A DNA stretch of 64,000 nt from Mesorhabditis belari (Eukaryota > Nematoda > Chromadorea > Rhabditida > Rhabditidae), in assembly GCA_958450365.1 (NCBI GenBank), contig CAUEEP010000733.1, forward strand, positions 2,066,001 to 2,130,000, given 5' to 3'. The notes under the pieces were generated by a model. That model saw only the letters and a list, made by a program, of their open reading frames with translations, was not told the origin of the DNA and searched no databases. Position 1 is the first letter of the stretch. Each line of letters starts with the position of its first letter. A program made the position numbers and the translations under genes. This document shows, piece by piece, positions 17,071 through 28,793 of the stretch.

Positions 17071-18733
17071 CAAAATGATAAAAGTTGCTCCAAAAGAAAT
17101 GAGCAAGGACATCGGCAAGAGTGCAATTGTTGTGACGAATGCTGGTGAAAGAACGATTTGACTGTTCGCACGTTTGGATCAAATGCAACAGTAGCTCCAG
17201 CGAATCGACGATAAGCGCGACTTGATTCTCGCGGTTTGAATCTCTTTTTTGCGACATTTTCTATTTTTAGGATTTGGGATATCGCCGTGCGAATGAACCC
17301 GAAGAAATCTAAATTTTTCCTATTGTTGTTATCGTTTTACATTGTTACTTCATTTGAAAAATAGATTTGAAAAAGTTTAAGAACATCAGAAATTAGAAAT
17401 TTTTCGAAAACATTGAAAAATAAGAAAAAAAGTTTGAAAAAACGATAACCCTTTCTTTTAGAGAAATAGGGACGGCTGGATATCTTGACATTTTTGGCTT
17501 TGAATCCGCCCTAGTTAAGTTTTTCACCACCCCTAGTAAAAGCACTTTACAACCTCTGTAAAACTGCCCTGGTGTTCTGCCATTAAGTATCAAATTATTT
17601 GAATATAAATTTGCATTTAAATGAATTTAAACAATGTCTCAAAATTGATCTTAACTGGATGTTCATTTGAAAAAGATATTAATTCTGATAAAGAAAAGAA
17701 ATCGATGAAGGAAGTTATTTCTGCGGAACTTTTAAAATTTATGAGTATTAAAAACCTGTCATGCTGTTTGTTGGCATTCTTTTCTTCGATTTCATTTTGG
17801 TTCTTTTGATTGTTTTTTTTTCTTTCTTATTCACTTCTTATCTAAAAACAAAATTAAATTCCAGTTATTTTTTAAAGATTTGGAAAGATACAGAAAAAAT
17901 TGTCCTCGTTGTTGTGGTTCTTCGCTTATTTGAATTGTTCCTTATTATTGTTAACTTAAAAAATAATAACCCATCAAAACTTAATCAAATCATAAAAATA
18001 AGATCAAAAAAACACACATAAATTCGCGCATCATACACATTTAACTGATAGAGAAAAAAAATGAAAATGATTTTGTAAGTTTGCTTTATATATTCAAATT
18101 GAAGATTAGGTGCAGTTTAGAATGCGCATTAATTGACAATTAAATGCAAAAATACTTGAACTTGAGCAACTTGAGCAAAAAATCTTAAATGCAAATTTAC
18201 TCAAGTAATTGTTTGCTTGAGAGGAACAGGCTCTAGTCCAGACAAAACCTCACTTTGAGTTCATGCCTTTCCCTAGTGAGCTTTCCCGCTTTTTGAGCGT
18301 CACTATGCCCAATTTTTTGAAACAATTTTCCCCTGAAATTACTCTGTATTTTTGCTTCTAGATCTTGTTAAACCATTGCGTTACTTAAACATTAGCTAAA
18401 TTGAGAGAAGAATGCGATCGAAACTGAGAACTTTGTCTTTTGATTCTCTCAAGATTTGTTAGTCTAAACAATCTCTATTTACCATTTATATAACCATTTA
18501 TTCATCAAAATCTCGTAAGATTTCTCCTTAGTTTTCAAGAAAAACAGTTTTTCAAAATGGTTTTCCCCAAATCTTTCCTGATTTCACAAGAACCAGTTCA
18601 CGGGTCAATTATCGACATCATAACGGTCTTGTTCAAGAAAAAAAGAGAGTTGATAAACTAGTACGTGACATAGCGTGTCTCAAAGCAAGAACTCTGAAAT
18701 CAGTTCAGTTTGAATATTCAGTCTTCCACAGCT
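17071..18733. other. No confident gene
   Basis: Short open frames occur on both strands (for example minus 17021-17257 and 17393-17593) but none has splice-supported continuation or a family I recognise, and the first overlaps a dispersed repeat. Confidence 0.45.
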
Positions 18734-19734
18734 ATGATCTTATTGTACTTCGTGAGTTCTCTTATTGGAATCGTGACCGCTTGTGCTCCAACTTCACCCA
18801 CAAATGGACCTTCAAGTAGAGATTTTAGGGATAAGTTTAGATAAAGCTTTTTATGTAAAGCTATATCAATAGAGTTTTACTGTACAATTGCTTTTGCAGA
18901 AGGGTTTACGAAGGTTACCAATTCTTAGGCAAATTTTTGTCGTTAAGAAGCAAACTTTTTTGGTTTTTGAATGCGATTGGCTTACAATATATACTCATTT
19001 ACTCATAGAGATATTTCAAAAATACTGAATCCTCAGAAATCCCTTACTTTCCCAGGCACTTGCTGTCCGATTGATGTGTTCAATGAGGCGGCTTCGACTG
19101 GACGAGCCCTCTTCAATCCACAATTGTCTCAATGTCCCGACACCGCGAACTTCATTTGCAGGTATTGAAGTGAAAAGTGGCAAGCTAATAAAATTATATT
19201 GTTGATAGTGTCCGGGACGATGGGGTCACCGATCCGACGATAATCCAAATCAATGGAGCGACAACGATTGCCACTGGACCAAATGGAATCAACACAATGG
19301 TCGGATTGCAATGTATGCGATCTTCGAGAATTTGGCAGTACACGGATATGCAAGTGAGTGGAATTAAGGAAACTGTTAGATCATATAGTTTGAGTTTTAA
19401 TTTTTATTTATTAAAAGTTTTCCATCATCTGATCAAACCAGCGGCCATTCAAAGTAGTTTGAGTTACAGTTCGGTATAATGATACTTCGGTAAACTTCGG
19501 TATAACGATTCTAAAATGTGCCAAATTTTGTGTGTAGCTGCCCTGAAGGCCCAACGATTGCGTTTGACTGGGCAGCTATGCAGAAATCAAGATTTAGAAT
19601 TTCAAATTAGTTGTATCGATGGTCGTTATATTGAAGTTTAACTGTATTTTCATTCAAGCTATCATTCAATTATTTTCCAGGGAACGGTCACAACCGTCAC
19701 ATCGATCACTTGTCTCAACAATGCGGCTGGATAA
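18734..19734 (+). CDS. Small secreted C6-domain protein
   Basis: Four exons (18734-18815, 19056-19161, 19209-19353, 19681-19734) join to 128 codons plus stop. The N-terminus MILLYFVSSLIGIVTAC is a signal peptide. The mature part has regularly placed cysteines (TCCPIDVF, LSQCPDTANFICS, VGLQCM, SITCLNNAAG) and the WQY before the last block, fitting the nematode C6 domain, whose function is generally unknown. It is probably extracellular. The last intron holds a small TA-flanked MITE (19467-19644). The family call rests on motif layout rather than a search. Confidence 0.7.
19467..19644. mobile_element. Small TA-flanked MITE (pogo/Tc1-like ends)
   Basis: Ends CAGTTCGGTATAA... and the inverse ...TATTGAAGTTTAACTG, flanked by TA. 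The inner part repeats the AACTTCGGTATAACGA motif. 178 bp, non-coding, within an intron of the C6 gene. Confidence 0.6.
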
Positions 19735-19997
19735 ATGAATATCTTTTTCGTACATTTTCATGCTTTGACACAAACTTTTCACTATTTTTCGATTAATTTT
19801 TGGTTCTGCTAATTTTAAACGGCGCGTTTTAGCAAAACTCTATTGTATCGGTGAATATTGTCTTTAACGTCGTGTTTGAGTAAGCTAAATTTGAATATTT
19901 TTATAAGTGAAATGAAAACCAATCTTGTTTAAAACAGTGAAACCGACATTTTTGTTTGTTCAAAAGCATTTGGATGAATCTTCTCTTTTCAATCTAC

Positions 19998-21235
19998 TAG
20001 GTTGGTGCAAATGAAATTTCGTTTTTTTACAAACATTAAAGTCATCCAAAATTTTTTTTGATAACAATTTATTTAAAACAATAAGCACCATTATTATCTA
20101 TGACATCCCTCCAACGTTGCTTCAGATTGCGGATCCCCTTCTCAAAGAACGCTTGATTCTGTGATGCAAAGTAGTTGGTCACCCAATTTTCGACTTCTTT
20201 TGCATTCTTAAACTGGCAATTCTCAAGGGAATGTTGCATCGATCTGAAAAGGTGAAAATCGGAGGGTGCTAAGTCTGGACTATACGGCGCATGTGGTAAG
20301 ACCTTCCATCCTAGCTTCTCTAGTTCCTTACAAGAGGTTTTTGCCGTGTGAGCTGGAGCATTATCACGGAGAAAGTTGATAGTTGAGGGATTTAGGCCTT
20401 TTTCACGCAAAATTTCGTCAACCTTCTTGAGTTGTTGAATAAAATAAGATGAATCGACTGTTTTTCCGGGCTCTAATAATTCAAAATGAACAAGTCCATT
20501 GATATTCCACCAGCAAGACAACATCACTTTGCGCCCATGATAATCCGGCTTTGGAGTTGGAATTGGCGCTTGACCTTTGCTCAGCCATTGTCTTTTTCGA
20601 GAAGTATTATCAAAGTGAATCCACTTCTCATCCATCGTCAAGATATTCTCAAAAAAATGGCTTCTTTTCGACTTCTGGAGCAAGATATGGCTGATCGGAA
20701 CGCGTGCTCCCAGATTCTCAACACTCAATTGATGTGGAACCCATTGTCCATTACGATTTGTCTTTCCAATTATTTCCAAATGGCGTACAATTGTTGAATT
20801 GGAGATGTTTGGCAAGTTCTCGTGTTGTTTGCATTGGATCAGCTTCAATTCATTGTTGTCGATGGCTGTGGCACGATGTCCATGCGATTCGTCTTCAAGG
20901 GATTCATTACCATCTCGGAATTGGGCAAACCAGAGCTGGCATGATCTTTCGGTGATAACCTGTTCTCCAAAGGCGGAACAGCGACCACGATGTGAATCAG
21001 CAGCGTTTTTGCCCATTTTGAAGTCATAGAGAAGACACGTGCGCAGAACGTACTTTTGATCCACCATGATCTAAAGCAAAAATCAATTAAAAAGTGAAAG
21101 CTCTGACTTTGAAAAAATGCGAAAATAAAGTAAATATCCAAGAGTACAAATGCACAAAAGAACATCAAATAAGCTCTTTAGATTAAAAAAATAAGAACAT
21201 TTTATATCGACCGAAATTTCTTTTGCACCAACCTA
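19998..21235 (-). mobile_element. Full-length mariner element
   Basis: 1234 bp between TA duplications (19998-19999, 21234-21235). The terminal inverted repeats start GGTTGGTGCAAATGAAATTT on the left and GGTTGGTGCAAAAGAAATTT on the inverse of the right end. It encodes one transposase on the minus strand. Confidence 0.93.
20069..21067 (-). CDS. Mariner transposase (DD34D), open but with a shifted patch
   Basis: Uninterrupted 332-aa reading, the usual mariner length. Catalytic triad: D146 in TMDEKWIHFD, D235 in FLRDNAPAHTA and D270 in YSPDLAPSDFHLF, with 34 residues between the last two. The linker motif is WVPHQL (109-114). In the second helix-turn-helix (about residues 75-90) the open frame reads through sequence whose neighbouring frame gives the family-typical ADPMQTTRELAKHL. 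That implies two frameshifts that cancel and leave the frame open but scramble part of the DNA-binding domain. Activity is therefore doubtful. Confidence 0.92.
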   Translation of the reverse strand: MVDQKYVLRTCLLYDFKMGKNAADSHRGRCSAFGEQVITERSCQLWFAQFRDGNESLEDESHGHRATAIDNNELKLIQCKQHENLPNISNSTIVRHLEIIGKTNRNGQWVPHQLSVENLGARVPISHILLQKSKRSHFFENILTMDEKWIHFDNTSRKRQWLSKGQAPIPTPKPDYHGRKVMLSCWWNINGLVHFELLEPGKTVDSSYFIQQLKKVDEILREKGLNPSTINFLRDNAPAHTAKTSCKELEKLGWKVLPHAPYSPDLAPSDFHLFRSMQHSLENCQFKNAKEVENWVTNYFASQNQAFFEKGIRNLKQRWRDVIDNNGAYCFK

Positions 21236-21539
21236 ATAAATCTTAAAGTCACCCAAAACCAAATCACAATTATAAAAAAGTGAAATGTGCATTCGGTCCT
21301 CTATAAAAATGTCCTCTATACACCATATTTTGTACAAAAAGCTATGTTGATCAGCCTTGAGTTTCCATTGCATTGCAACGCACTGCAAGATTTATTTTTG
21401 GTTGACGACTAAGAAAAGCTGCGCTAGAATCACTTCTACTACTCTTTAGACTACTCTAAATTTTGAACTTAGCTCTAATAGTAAGAAAGCAAGGAAATTA
21501 GCTGCCAAGTGTGCCATCGAATACAATGCAGAATACGCG

Positions 21540-21845
21540 ATGGCCCAGTAAAACACTATTTTAGCGAGAGAATTAAAACCGTTTTAATTTTCTCGCTTGG
21601 TTAAGAGCTTTAATTAAAAGACTCAACGTTAAAACAGTGTTTTAGGTGTGCCTTAAAGCACTGTTTTAGGGTTTTAAATCCTTAAAACACCATCCCATCC
21701 ACCGATTTTAAACAGTCTTTTAACTAAAACACCTTTAGAGCACTAAAACTTAACTAAAACACCTTAAATTGGTGGATGAATGATGTTTTAAGGATTTGAA
21801 ACGGTCTTTTAGGCTTAAACAGTATTTTAATCGGTGGATGAACCG
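21540..21845. repeat. Complex inverted repeat rich in TTTTAAxxCCTTAAAACA blocks
   Basis: Repeated blocks of AAAACACTGTTTTAG, CTTAAAACACCATC and its inverse GATGTTTTAAGG, and ATCCACCGATT versus AATTGGTGGAT. Looks like a degraded foldback element; precise ends not seen. Confidence 0.5.
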
Positions 21846-23746
21846 GACCCAGGCGGCTCGGGCGGGCGTTGTCCAGTCGAAGTGTTTGATTTGACAATAT
21901 CCGTTAGTGAATCGCATTTCAAAGATCTTTCAACGTGCCCTGTTGATGTTTATTTTCTGTGCAAGTACAGCTGAAAAGTTGGAATTTTGTGTAGCTCGAT
22001 TTCTGCTAGCTTTATCTCGAGTATATGTCTAACATGCATATCTAATGAAAAAAAATGATCGTATTCTGGACGTGGTCACACAAAGTATTGATCGTAGTGA
22101 TAAAGTAATGATAAAACCTATTTTCATTCAGTTTTTGCAATTTTTTTCTTCTTGTTATAAAGTTTTTAATGAGTGAACATTTTGACGTGCGAGTGGACAT
22201 TTTTGTAGTAAGTTTAGTCTCCAGTTGGTGTTGTGATCAAAATCAATGGGGAGATTGTGGTTGCAAGTGGCGATAGTGGAATGAACATTGCAACAATTCA
22301 TTATGATCATTCGAAAAGAGCTTGACAGTTAAACAACCAGGTTTCAATTAGCTTAATTACCTTATTTTGTTCTTTTCCTGGTAGAACCATCGATGCTACC
22401 TTCCCAAAAAGTAAAAGCTCGTCAACCATTATTTAATTTCGATAAATTATCAATAAGTATTCCAGCAGTGACTTGCATTTCTTTCTTTTACAATTACTAC
22501 TCATAAATTTACTGGTATTTAACCTTTAACTGCAAATACTTAGTAAAAGAAGTTTTTTTGCATTTTAACCCCAAACTCATTTCGCTAAATCCCCGCCAGA
22601 AAAGGGCAAAAAAAACGGAAAAAACGAACAAAAACGCGCACAAAGACACTATTTCAAAACACGAAAAGATGCAATAATTTAAAGAGTTCAAGGAAAAAGG
22701 AATATAAAAATATAGAGGAATTAGAGAGATTTTTGAGGAGAGAAAGAGTGGGGGAAATCGATGAGACACAACAACAGAAAAGGGCCCACTACGGCCCTTC
22801 CACCCTTTCCTTTCCAATGAAATGTCCCCAAACTAGGGCCACTCATTCCTCCCGTTTTAGCTCATGAAATGGCTTTTGAAAGTAATGTTTCTTTGCTTTT
22901 CAAAACGAAATTGTTACTATGATTTTGTCCTTTTGAACGGTGACACTTTTAAATGTTAACTTCGATGTTAGTTTTGAAGAATTCTGTTAGTTTTGAAGAG
23001 TTCTGTTACAGTTTCATTTACTGCAAAAGTTTTTCACTTTCTTTGAACAAGTACTAGATTTTTTTAAATGTTTTCGTTTATTCAATTTAGCCTTAATTGT
23101 ATCTGTTCGACTTATCCAATCGTATTTTAGATTTGGATAAAATCCCGTTCTTTTCAGCAATGAAATGTCCCCAAGCCATCTCTTATATACTTTTATCCTT
23201 GATTTTTCAGACTTTTTGGAAAAATTGCATTTTCTTTCAAAATCTTTTAGATACTTTTTTGCCTAACTGTTTATAGCAGATAATTTCTCCGATAGCTTAT
23301 TAGTTGATAGATTTAAGGACTCAAAAAGAAAGTGAAACTTGTTCCGATTCGACTACAACATTTAATCAGAAGCCGATTCGACCACAACTTTTCATTCCCA
23401 ATAAAATCTACCAATTTCATCACTTTATCGCTCTTTTTTACAAACAATTTGAGGCAATTTTCATTAGAAGTTTAGATAGATACTTTATTCATGACCTGAG
23501 ATAAAATGCACTAGATTTAAGATTAATAAACATAAATTCATACACATACCACGAAAAGGGCCGATAAAAAGCAACACGATAAAATATATGTAATATAGCA
23601 CCCATAGCGCAGATAACGTCAAGGACCCACTAGAGCTTCAAGAGCAAGATCATCTACAGATAATTTAAAGGTTTTGAGATTATTGGACTCTCTCAAAACT
23701 CTGGGGAGTCGATTCGAAATTCTGGTAGTTCTTATTGGAAAAGAGT

Positions 23747-23968
23747 TACCGTATTTTCTCTAATAGTAGTGCACCCCAGCGAGCCGAGTTGGTGGCGATT
23801 TTACGGTTTCGAAGCTTTCGCAGAAGCTTAACACTCAAATCCCCCACTAGATCTCATCGTCAGCTACATTTTCCGACCCCACATCGATAGGTTCTGATAA
23901 GCGATTCTCGAGATTTTGAGCAATTTAGGCGACGCTCAGGGTGCACTACTATTAGAGAAAATACGGTA
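23747..23968. mobile_element. TA-flanked MITE (CCGTATTTTCTCTAATAGTA ends)
   Basis: 222-bp foldback. Left end TACCGTATTTTCTCTAATAG, continuing TAGTGCACCC; the right end is its inverse GGGTGCACTACTATTAGAGA. A single-ended fragment of the same family starts at 24347. Confidence 0.75.
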
Positions 23969-24180
23969 TACACAAACTTATTGAAGGTGACTGGAATTTC
24001 TCAAACGAAAGAACCTCTCCTTGAACTAACCGTGGGATTAACTTTGAATAAATCTCGAAAAAAAGGGATAGGTTACCCGTCTTTTACAATTTTGAAACAT
24101 TCTATTAAATCCGTGACCAAGTTTAATATAAATTTTGAGAATAAACACCAAGAAAGCTTTTTCCTCCATGGTTAGTGACA

Positions 24181-24525
24181 AGATTTAAGACAAAAATTGA
24201 CTGTGTCAATGGCTGTCAATGGCAATGATCCTGATCTCTTAAAGTATCAGAAAGAAAATTCTATTGCTACAATAGATTTTGTTTTATAAGCTTACGGGGA
24301 GAAATTGCCTCAAGCTTACGTGCCTTTTCGTTCAAATGAAGATTACTACCGTATTTTCTCTAATAGTAGTGCACCCCGGCGAGTTGATGCCTATTTTACG
24401 GTTTCCAAGTTATCCCAGAGGCTTAAAGTATCAGAAAGATTGCTACAATAGATTTTGTTTTATAAACTGACTGGGACAGATTGCCTCAAGCTTACGTGCC
24501 TTTTCATTCAAATGATGTGATCTCC
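24181..24525. repeat. Nested local duplication with MITE fragment
   Basis: AAAGTATCAGAAAG...TTGCTACAATAGATTTTG and TTGCCTCAAGCTTACGTGCC occur twice (24240-24340, 24425-24525), about 185 bp apart. A one-ended piece of the 23747 MITE (24347-24423) lies between. The first part (24181-24270) matches 16797-16892. Confidence 0.65.
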
Positions 24526-24839
24526 ACTCAATTCGCGGACTCGCCGCTGTTTGTTCAGATTCATCTCTCCTTTATTCATCCCTCCTTTCAGCCTCCACTT
24601 ATATTTTGTCTATTTCCCCCGCAAAAATGTCATTCTGATGCAATATTGCAATATTCTTATTTTATCCCAAACAGAATTAGAAAAAAAATAAATAGTTTAA
24701 TTCTGTAAAGTGATCAAATCTATCTTTTGATTTTCCTCGTCATTTTACAAAAACAAAATATTTTTCTAGTTCTAGATTTTTCCAAGATTTTATCACTTTA
24801 TTTTTCATTTTTGAAATTTTCCATAAAATTTTGTTTTGA

Positions 24840-26050
24840 CGTGATGAGAAACAAAAATCCTTTGACCGTTTACCGACAATTTTTTTGCCTGTTTTTTCAA
24901 AGATTCCAAAAAAACTAATCTTGATTGAATTTTGCGAGAATTTTCACATTTCCTTAAAACAATAACAATTTTTATTTGATCTTTCATGTAGATTTACATG
25001 AAAATGAAAATGTGAAGAGATCTTTTGAATTTAGTTGCCTTTTGAGATAAAAGACGGGTCTTTATCTTCGTTTTTTATGTACAAGTGTAAGGAAATGTTT
25101 AGTACTAAAATTGGATACGTTTAAGTTTTAAAAAATCTAGTTGGGTTGAATTTTCGTGACGCTCACTTGAATTCAGACATTCACTTGAATAAGTTTTTCA
25201 TTTTCTTTGGTCTTTGTTTTACTCGGGCTATGCATAAATGATGAAATGTTGGATGGATTTGGAAAGAACACTCAAGAAGGGAATGGGTGGACATATTTTT
25301 TGATATCTATTATATATAAAAGAGCAATGTCTGCATCTCTGTCTGTACGGGGATTTTCGCGGCCGTATTTTGTAATAAAGCTAAAGCTTCTTTAGAAAAC
25401 CTTAGAATATAATGCAGATATGCCATTTAACATAAAAAATTAAAGAAGTCAGAATTTAGTGGCAGTAGAGGAGTCGAACCCGGGGCGTATGGGCCGTAGA
25501 CAAGCGCGATCCCGACTGCGCGACAGTGACGAAGCTAGGCGGCCAGAAAAACCTCCTATTAAGTGGGTTTTTCGGCTTTTCAGACACATATTATCGTAAA
25601 ATTTCCAAGTTTCTTGAAGTTTGTGTTCTTTCGGTTTCTTAGTGGCATCTCGTAAACGCATCCCATCTAATGTACTATTGAGATCTAATAAAGCCCGATA
25701 AATTGTAAATTTACATGAAAGATCAAATAAAAATTGTTATTGTTTTAAGGAAATGCGAAAATTCTCGCAAAATTTAATCAAGATAACTTTTTTTGGAATC
25801 TTTGAAAAACGGGCAAAAAAATTGTCGGTAAACGGTCAAAGGATTTTTGTTTCTCAAAGAAATTTGAAAAATTTTTTCAAGTGAATGTCTGCGTCACGAA
25901 AATTCAACCCAACTAGATTTTTTTAAACTTAAACTTATCCAGTTTTAGTACTAAACATTTCCTTACACTTGTAAATAAAAAACGAAGATAAAGACCCGTC
26001 TTTTATCTCAAAAGGCAACTAAATTCAAAAGATCTCTTCTCATTTTCTCC
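24840..26050. repeat. Two inverted blocks in unexpected order
   Basis: Block A (about 24845-25000) is the inverse of about 25705-25860, and block B (about 25005-25200) is the inverse of about 25870-26050. For one simple inverted repeat the right-hand order would be B then A; here it is A then B. The spacer (25205-25700) contains a SINE-like repeat. Confidence 0.7.
25448..25580 (-). repeat. tRNA-derived SINE-like repeat, second copy
   Basis: Read on the minus strand it shares with 14102-14222 the AAAACCC stem-loop, a CAGTCGG A-box half, the block CGCGCTTGTCTACGGC, the B-box GGGTTCGACTCC and the GTAGTGCCACT-like 3' end (here CTACTGCCACT). Diverged from a real tRNA fold. Confidence 0.6.
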
Positions 26051-27244
26051 TTTCTCCAATGCCAATTACTGGGCAAACCTTCCCAAAAAAGCCCCTTCTC
26101 CGTCACATTCTCTAGGGACCCCGAATTCTTCAATTCTTCATTTTCCCTCGATTCAACTTATTTTCAATTTAAAAATTCCAGTTTCAACCATTTTTCTTGA
26201 CATTTTGAAGAAAATAAAGCTATGATTGATTAACCCATTTTCTATTCTGAGCAAAAAACATTTGAAAAGAGTACTGTGACTGCGTGCTTTGTGCATTAAG
26301 AACGCTTCCTCTCTGGCATACGGCTTTTTCTAGTTTGCTTTTCTACTTTTCTGAAAGGGTGCTTTTCTACTTTTCTCCACAAAGTATATTTCAAAAGTGA
26401 GTGCTTGTCTTGTACTTTAATGAATCAAAAAGCTGCGAAAACCATGTCTAGTTTTCGAAAAACATCTTGGCTCTTGAAAATCTTTTGATCCATAAAAGTT
26501 ACAGGCCTGAAGCCCCAAAAAAAATTTGCGACCAAAGCGCCCCTGAGCGGACCCTCTTCACAATCACTTGTCTTAAATAGTGTTGCACTTAAAAATTAAC
26601 CAGAAACGTTTTTTAAATCAGTTTTTCGCGAGGAATTCGAATTTCTTACTTTTAAAATCGTATCTTTTATCTAAAATTACCAAAAATGCAGAAAATACAA
26701 GTACGGGGGACTTTTGGCACACCCTGTATTTCCCTATACTCTTTTCCGGGACTCAGTCAATCCCGTTTTCATTGACGATTTCCCAGCTTTGCGTCAATAG
26801 TCGATGAGAGCCAGATGGGTGAAAAGAAGAGGCTGATTCGATTACTTTCAACTCGAGTAAAAGAGAAAAGGGTCTGCAAATCAAAAATGTTAGAGGGTGA
26901 ATCCAAAGGAGAAAGGGAAATGGTCGAGGGGAAATGTGTGGACAAAGGATTTTCCCTTTGGACCCCCTCCTTTTCTCTTTTCCCTATTTACGATCATAAG
27001 CCCATTCCGTGAAGATCAGCATCCTAGTCAACTCTTTCCCTCTTTTCGTAGGTTAATTCAGAGAATCAACCACCACTCAACCGTATCATCCTCTCCTTTT
27101 CCTTTTCCTCTATCCTTCCTTCTCCTACTGGTAAACCTTTGCCAAATGAATTTGAAACTTGAACACCGTCCAAAAAATTTACAATATTTCTGTATCTTTT
27201 CCACCAATCTTTCAAATTCTTGGCTAATTGCAGTTGGGAAAAGT

Positions 27245-27514
27245 TACCGTAAATACTGTAATAGTACCCCACCCCCATAATGACGGTGCGGAGTGTTGCG
27301 TAGTCTAGCTTTGACCGAGTTTTTCTCGACACTGGTTTAAGCTAAAATGCGCGCTTAGGTATCAAAAAATAGCCCTGAATTTCAGCTATTTTTTGATACC
27401 AAAGACGCATTTTTTGAAAGTACGGGCGATTTGAAAAAAAATGAAATACTAAAAAACTTTTGCGACTACGCGACTGTACGAGGGCGGTAGGGTACTATTA
27501 CAGTATTTACGGTA
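27245..27514. mobile_element. TA-flanked foldback MITE (CCGTAAATACTGTAATAGTAC ends), copy 1
   Basis: 270-bp foldback with near-perfect arms. Subterminal blocks include TACGCGACTGTACGAGG and GACGGTGCGGAGTGTTGCG, with a central palindrome of AATAGCCCTGAATTTCAGCT. No coding capacity. Confidence 0.85.
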
Positions 27515-28597
27515 GGGTGATTGGCTAAAAGTTTGCATACAAATTACTAAGATAAAATCTACAGCTACCAGATTTTCTTGAATCATTGAACTGTTACAAA
27601 CTTACAGTTTTACTCTTTTAACTCTAGTCTAGTCAGCAAATTTGTAGAACTTATTGAGCTAATGACAAGTGAAATGAAGCTTTATGGTCTCGGCCACACT
27701 TGACAAAGCGTTTGAAGCTCAAAGCTTATGGTTAGAGCTCTAGATAAGTATAAATTCTTAAGTCCAAAGTTTAGGAAGTTTATTTATGATACCTATATTA
27801 GAAAAATCACATTTTGTGACAGTTCTTTTTCTTCAAAATCTCCGTTTCCCCCTTTTGAATGCGAGCAAAGAACGCTCATTTGAATATCGAAAAATAGCTC
27901 AATGTTTATATCTTTGTAATGAAAAAAGCCGTTCTCAAAAAAAGAAAACACTTTTTTTTTGGCCTTTCCAAAGAATTTTTGTTTATCTCTGGAATTTCAG
28001 CTTCAGACAGATTGTGATGAAATTTGCATTTTCTTTTTAATCTCAATTTTTTTGGATTGTTTGCAGTGCTGATTTTTGAAGGTAATGATTGGGAGTCCCA
28101 CTCGTCGATCAACCATTCCAACAGTTTGTGATAGTTTTGTTCTTTAAAAGGTACTTTTTGTTCAAAAATTTCAACATTTCCTTTCTAGTGTATCTAAAAT
28201 TTTAAGATATTCAGTTTTTGAGCAAAAAGTACTCAAAGAACTTATAGATTTCGGCACTATTCGGCTATACATCCCCATATTTTAACAACTAACTAGATTA
28301 AATCTATAATATTGTTTTATCTACTTTATGCGTATGCTTACCTAAAGTATCTTTGTTCTGAAATTATAACTTAAACTAATCTGATACTTAAACTATTCAC
28401 ACTTTCTCACAAAAGATCTGGATACATAAAAACTAGTGGGGATGAAATAACCGGATAGTGCCTAGATTTCCTAGATAAATTCCTTTGTAGAGCTTCACTT
28501 TCCTTCCAAAAATAGCTTGAGAGTAAGTAGAAAGTCATTTATTTAAGAAATTTTAGTTATTGAATGGTTAGATAGGCATGCTTAGATAATCGTTTTT

Positions 28598-28793
28598 GTT
28601 TGACTATGTGGAAATCTTAGAATTTTTCTTTCTTCATTCTGTTTTTAAGAACCTTGATGAGCTTCTTTTATAGTCTTCCATCAAAATTAGATCATAGTTG
28701 TTGTTTGACTATGTGAAAATCTTACAATTTTTCATTCTTCATTGTGCTTTTAAGAACCTTGATGAGCTCCTTTTGTAGTCTTCCATCAAAAAG
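28598..28793. repeat. Tandem duplication, about 104-bp unit
   Basis: TGTTTGACTATGTG...AAGAACCTTGATGAGC...TAGTCTTCCATCAAAA occurs twice in direct orientation (from 28598 and from 28701) with a few substitutions. Confidence 0.8.

Noticed and set aside
22509..22817. A 102-codon minus-strand frame with hydrophobic stretches
   Set aside because: AT/pyrimidine bias, no splice partners, no family resemblance.
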